Assembly (NCBI GenBank): GCA_000934385.1
Contig: KN880660.1
Span: 1 to 37,799, forward strand
Source: Cylindrobasidium torrendii FP15055 ss-10
Taxonomy: Eukaryota > Basidiomycota > Agaricomycetes > Agaricales > Physalacriaceae
Length of the DNA: 37,799 bases
Direction: 5' to 3'
The notes under the pieces were generated by a model that did not search any database, was not told the origin of the DNA, and saw only the letters and a list, made by a program, of their open reading frames with translations. This document shows, piece after piece, positions 34,430-37,799 of this stretch (its first letter is position 1; the number at the start of each line of letters is the position of its first letter). The translations under genes and the position numbers were made by a program.

Positions 34430-35483
34430 TTATCGAAGTCTGCGCGCGCGCGTTGGAGCCACCCTTGTACTTGCACTCTTAGCTGCGCGGGGAGGATTTC
34501 GACGAATAGGAATACACGGTCGCACCGTTCGAGAGCGTTTTGAGGTCGGTTCATCGACATCGGCGGCTAGAGCTGAACGTTGTCGTTTGCGCGAAGGTGG
34601 AAGGCGTACATCTGTATCTCTCGGCCAAAATCCGCGAGCGTGAGCGGGAACCTGACCTGTGCACACAGGCGAAGTCGATGGCAGCAGCGGGTCACAGGGG
34701 ACCGACAGAAGTGGAGGAATGGGAAATTGTGGATGTCGTTTAATCGGAATTTTTGTAGAGTAGTGCCCTGTTGCGCGCGAGAGCGCGTATAGTGCAGGAC
34801 CGCTCGCACTTCTCCCCTGTCCGCCCAGTAACGTGCGAGCTCTCAAGGTAACAAGGAGCGGATCGGCCGTTCGCAGTCTGATTGGCGGCATTGCGGGATA
34901 TGGGTATTGATGTCGGCTCACAAAACCAGTGACAGGATTTCGAAGATAGACGGGGGGCGTGATCCCGAAGTAGCTACCTGCGACTTTGAATGTATACTCC
35001 AAAGAGGCACAAGCGTGTATCTAGATGAATTCAGCAAAAGGTGGTATGCTTCGAGCTTTTAATACCTTCAAGGATACACGCTCTTCATTTGAGCAGCTCG
35101 CGTTGTGAGAGTATACGTCGGTGATGCATTGGATAATATCGTCAGGAGGAACTAGTGCCATGCCCTTGGCGGACAGTCGTTCCGAGAGCTCGGGGGCGAA
35201 ATCGCGTTGCACTGCACGATACGTTGAGGACCATGGAGGGAGCAGAGATATAGCAACTCACGATAGAGATAGTTTCCGCGTTCAAACAGCTTTTTGGCCG
35301 TCTCTTCGGGCTTCATGCCAGTTGCAGCTTCGTGTATGAGCAGCTAAGCACGCGTCAGAACAGGCATCCGTTTGCAAGATGCACACACACAGGCATAAGG
35401 GTTGGCTGGGTATACATTGGATATCCAACAGGGTCCCCAAATATGCCCGTAATGGAAATGCAATCCTCTGTATATGGCGTCAT
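34430..35483 (-). CDS. PxEDC-family protein, copy I
   Basis: Four exons: 35483-35391 (93 nt), 35343-35262 (82), 35211-35066 (146) and 35020-34430 (591), giving 303 residues. All first-subgroup blocks are present: PYTEDCISI, HEAATGMKPEETAKKLFERGNYLY, QRDFAPELSE...VPPDD, LRNPVTGFVSRHQYPYPAMPP, RKRQR, SKRSR and PCIPIRRNPPRAAK. It is closest to copy D, with similar introns and 3' flank, so a segmental duplication about 14 kb apart in the same orientation. It is divergent from the family 2 gene at 36038. The function is unknown. Confidence 0.83.
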
Positions 35484-35875
35484 GATTGGTATTATGTTCG
35501 CTGAAGTTGTGGTGGTGTGAAGGAAGGCGAGATTGATTAGTCATGCCTTCGGCAATTGCCTTCCCGTCTCCTGAGCACGTGGGTAGACTTGGACCATGGG
35601 CGGACGCTGAACGTATGATACTCTAGTCTCTGAATGTATGGTCGCAAATGTGGACCGATTGATTGAATGGGATCTTCACGCGATTTGAGTCCCATTCGTA
35701 GAAGCAAAAATCACATTTTTGATAAATGAAGCGAATTTTTCCAGCGCAACGCTGGAGGGGTGAAAAAATTGAGGCAAAATTGGCGTTACGGCGTTAGGCT
35801 TTTGAAACCCTTATCTTTATGCGTTATGGTTTCAACCTCTGAAGAGAGGGTATATGAATTTGGGTTACAACGATA

Positions 35876-35893
35876 TCTAATCATGTGACCGGG
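35876..35893. promoter_or_regulatory. CATGTGACCGG element in a divergent promoter
   Basis: TCTAATCATGTGACCGGG lies between divergent starts 35483 (-) and 36038 (+). It differs at two positions from 28060-28077. An exact CACGTG also lies at 35576-35581 in the same intergenic stretch. Confidence 0.45.
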
Positions 35894-36037
35894 TAGCGTG
35901 AATAGTCAACATCACCCAGTCATAACCCAAACGTGGGACCACCTCGTGTCTTTCTCGTTTTCGTTTTGAACCACCACCACCGTCCTCCTGCATTATCATC
36001 GCCAAGCTTGGAATTTCTCAAGACCTCATTAACGGCA

Positions 36038-37799
36038 ATGCCCGTGCAGTGGCATGAGGGAACATTGGAAAGGCTGAGAGAGATCGAAGAGCTTGTTGCT
36101 GAAAACGATCCGGATGGCACGCAGCAAGCACTGGACAAAAAGCTGCATATCCGGCTACGAGACGGCGACCCCATCCCACCCAGGGTCAACAGGGCAGACA
36201 TTTACGAGACTCCGTTCACTCCAGAAAGGGCAAAACACGAATCTGACAAGCGCATTGTTGGCTCAAAAATTGAGAAAAATGTTCTGGACGCCTCCGTTAT
36301 GGGACCGAAAGTCAGATGCGCAATTACTTGGATGCCGCTCGGGAGAAACTCCGACCGGGCACATAGTGTAGGGTTTGGTGCAAAACCCGACACGGTGCGT
36401 TGTATAAACTCACTCCTTGCAGGCTGACACTGACTTCTCCGCGATTCCACAGGTTGGTACGTGGGACCGCGTTAAAGGAGAGCCGCCTAATACCAGTAAC
36501 GTTGAGGCTCGCGACAACATGCTCAATTGTGCGTACCATCTCACCTTCAATGCAGACAACTTATGCTTTGTCAGTGGACCCATTCCAACATCGCAAAGAC
36601 ACCAGGCATACACTTTTTCGATTCCCTATTTGCTTTGATGACGAAGGCAGCCCTATCCTTGCACCAAGGATCGAATCTCTTATGAATTGGAATACGTCGC
36701 ATCCACCTTCAGAGCGTCGGCGCACAGTAGATGTATGTAAAATGAGCAATGCCTTCACTCAACTGACCTTTCTGAAGGAACTACCCCCTCGCACTGGAAA
36801 GAACAGCATTGGGTGGCCGTACTGGGCGCTCGAAGCCAATACAGACCTTGAGTTCAATGTCCTGCACAACAGGGCTGGAACAAAAGTGTACCTTTCCCCA
36901 GTGTCTGAGGGCATATTCTACAGGTCTCACGACGATCCTTGTGCCGCAATCATTGCGTCTGCCGACAATATGAAGAAACTGAAGAACAGTAGTGACGGTC
37001 TCGATATCGGACATCTTTGCATCTCAGGACAGACCATAATCCAGGAATTTCTTGAGAAATGGGTCCCGTTGTTGACTAGTGGGCAGCTAGCGGAAACTCC
37101 AACGGAGTTCTACAGCCAGCTTCCGTCTCCGACGTCGCGAGCCAAAATCTCCATCCCTGTTGCTCCTCCCCCTTACGTTGACTCACCTTCCACCAACTCC
37201 GAAGCGCAATCCGATATCATTTCCTTTGGTGCGCAGTCCTGGCGTGAAGGCAGCTCGGAAATCGACAACGACGATAACCCGCCGTCGTCGCCGTGCCCAA
37301 ACCCAGGTCCACACAACACTCGTTCTATAACCTTGCCAGATCGCACTATTGCGGCGGTGATGCAGCCTAAATTCGAGACGAAGGTGAGAGAGCAGGAGGA
37401 ACGCGCTCGCCAGGAGCGCAAGCAAAGGGAGGAAGACGAGAGGCAGTTGGAAAAAAAGGAGATGAGAAGGCAGAGAAAGGAGAGGGAGTTGCAGGAAGAT
37501 ATCGTTCTCCTTGCCGAAGAGGCGGAATCTCATCGCTTGTACGAGCTTGCTCACCATCCTGACCTGAAAACAGAGTATCTCGACCTCGTTGAGTTCATGA
37601 TTCTGGAGGTTAGGCCGTACGAGCATGCAATGGCCTCTGTCTTCGAGAAAGGCGACCACGGATATCCGACACGCGCCCTTATCCGGGCCAGAAAGGCCAG
37701 GTTGGCTGTCTTGGAAGGCGAACCTACACGCCAGGAATGTAGGGATAGTTGGGCAAAGAATCGCCGCTTCCCAGACCTGCCTCCCATCCCCGACTTGAC
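36038..37799 (+). CDS. Family 2 protein, HNH-like core plus coiled coil (3' truncated by window)
   Basis: Exons 36038-36394, 36453-36528 (76 nt), 36575-36732 (158 nt) and 36778 to the window end, still open. At least 537 residues are visible. The first three exons and the start of the fourth align with the minus-strand gene at 121-1297: WHEG start, VRCAITW ... H, LFRFP, PRIESLMNWNTS, ERRR and YWALEANTDLEF. After the shared part come a Pro/Ser-rich linker and a strongly charged predicted coiled coil (about residues 400-450, with RQERKQREEDERQ and RRQRKERE), then a globular C-terminal part. C-A-I-T ... H may be a relic HNH_2-type metal site; this is tentative. The start codon was chosen by alignment with the paralogue rather than the upstream in-frame codon at 35933. 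Confidence 0.78.

Noticed and set aside
1537..35483. PxEDC family as a transposase or captured transposon gene
   Set aside because: No DDE/HUH/reverse transcriptase motif, no terminal inverted repeats and no target-site duplications were seen. The copies keep introns, which argues against retroposition.
1537..35483. PxEDC family as secreted small effectors
   Set aside because: None of the eight intact copies has an N-terminal signal peptide. Cysteines are few, and the tails look nuclear.
1..37799. tRNA, rRNA or CRISPR features
   Set aside because: No cloverleaf with A/B boxes, no rRNA-like conserved blocks and no regularly spaced direct repeats were found by eye.

Overview
This is nuclear DNA of a filamentous fungus, most likely an agaricomycete basidiomycete. 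Genes are split by many 43-60 nt GT-AG introns with GTRNGY donors, and both strands are densely used. The protein families present (anoctamin/Ist2, DAL5-type MFS permease, GH79, GH105, F-box) fit a mushroom-lineage fungus. The Rhizoctonia/Ceratobasidium group is a guess from overall style, not something shown here. No rRNA, tRNA, CRISPR array or complete transposon was seen.

Conserved single-copy genes form the backbone. They are a membrane-anchored Nudix hydrolase (3221-4040, -), a 17-exon MFS anion permease (5696-8056, +), a secreted GH105-like hydrolase (8202-9651, -), a small DUF6914-like protein (10291-10755, -), an anoctamin (12079-14297, -), an F-box protein carrying an in-frame TGA (15620-16805, +) and a secreted, probably GPI-anchored GH79-like glycosidase (23156-25323, +).

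Laid over this backbone are two lineage-type families. Family 1 ('PxEDC family', named here for its N-terminal motif) has nine copies: 1537-2534 +, 17337-18358 +, 18760-19830 + (pseudogene), 20340-21378 -, 21519-22580 +, 28179-29230 +, 29777-30824 +, 31659-33202 - and 34430-35483 -. I could splice eight into uninterrupted proteins of 284-464 residues. All share a four-exon plan with exon 1 of 93 or 96 nt, exon 2 of exactly 82 nt, exon 3 of 134-146 nt, intron phases 0/1/0, and a basic NLS-like C-terminus.

Family 2 is a pair of paralogues at the two window edges (121-1297 - and 36038 to the end +) that share intron phases and two exon lengths (76 and 158 nt). A more distant third gene at 26359-27978 (-) shares their C-x-[IA]-T...H core, which faintly resembles a fungal HNH_2-type nuclease. 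Each of these three genes lies head-to-head with a family 1 gene across a 200-555 bp intergenic region, and each of those regions carries a CACGTG-type element. This repeated divergent pairing is the best candidate for an undescribed system. The function of both families is unknown to me.

Family 1 is expanding and decaying locally. Evidence: the tandem pair at 28.1-31.0 kb, the dispersed duplicate pair at 20.1-21.4 and 34.0-35.5 kb, the head-to-head pair 20340-21378/21519-22580, and the frameshifted copy at 18.8 kb.
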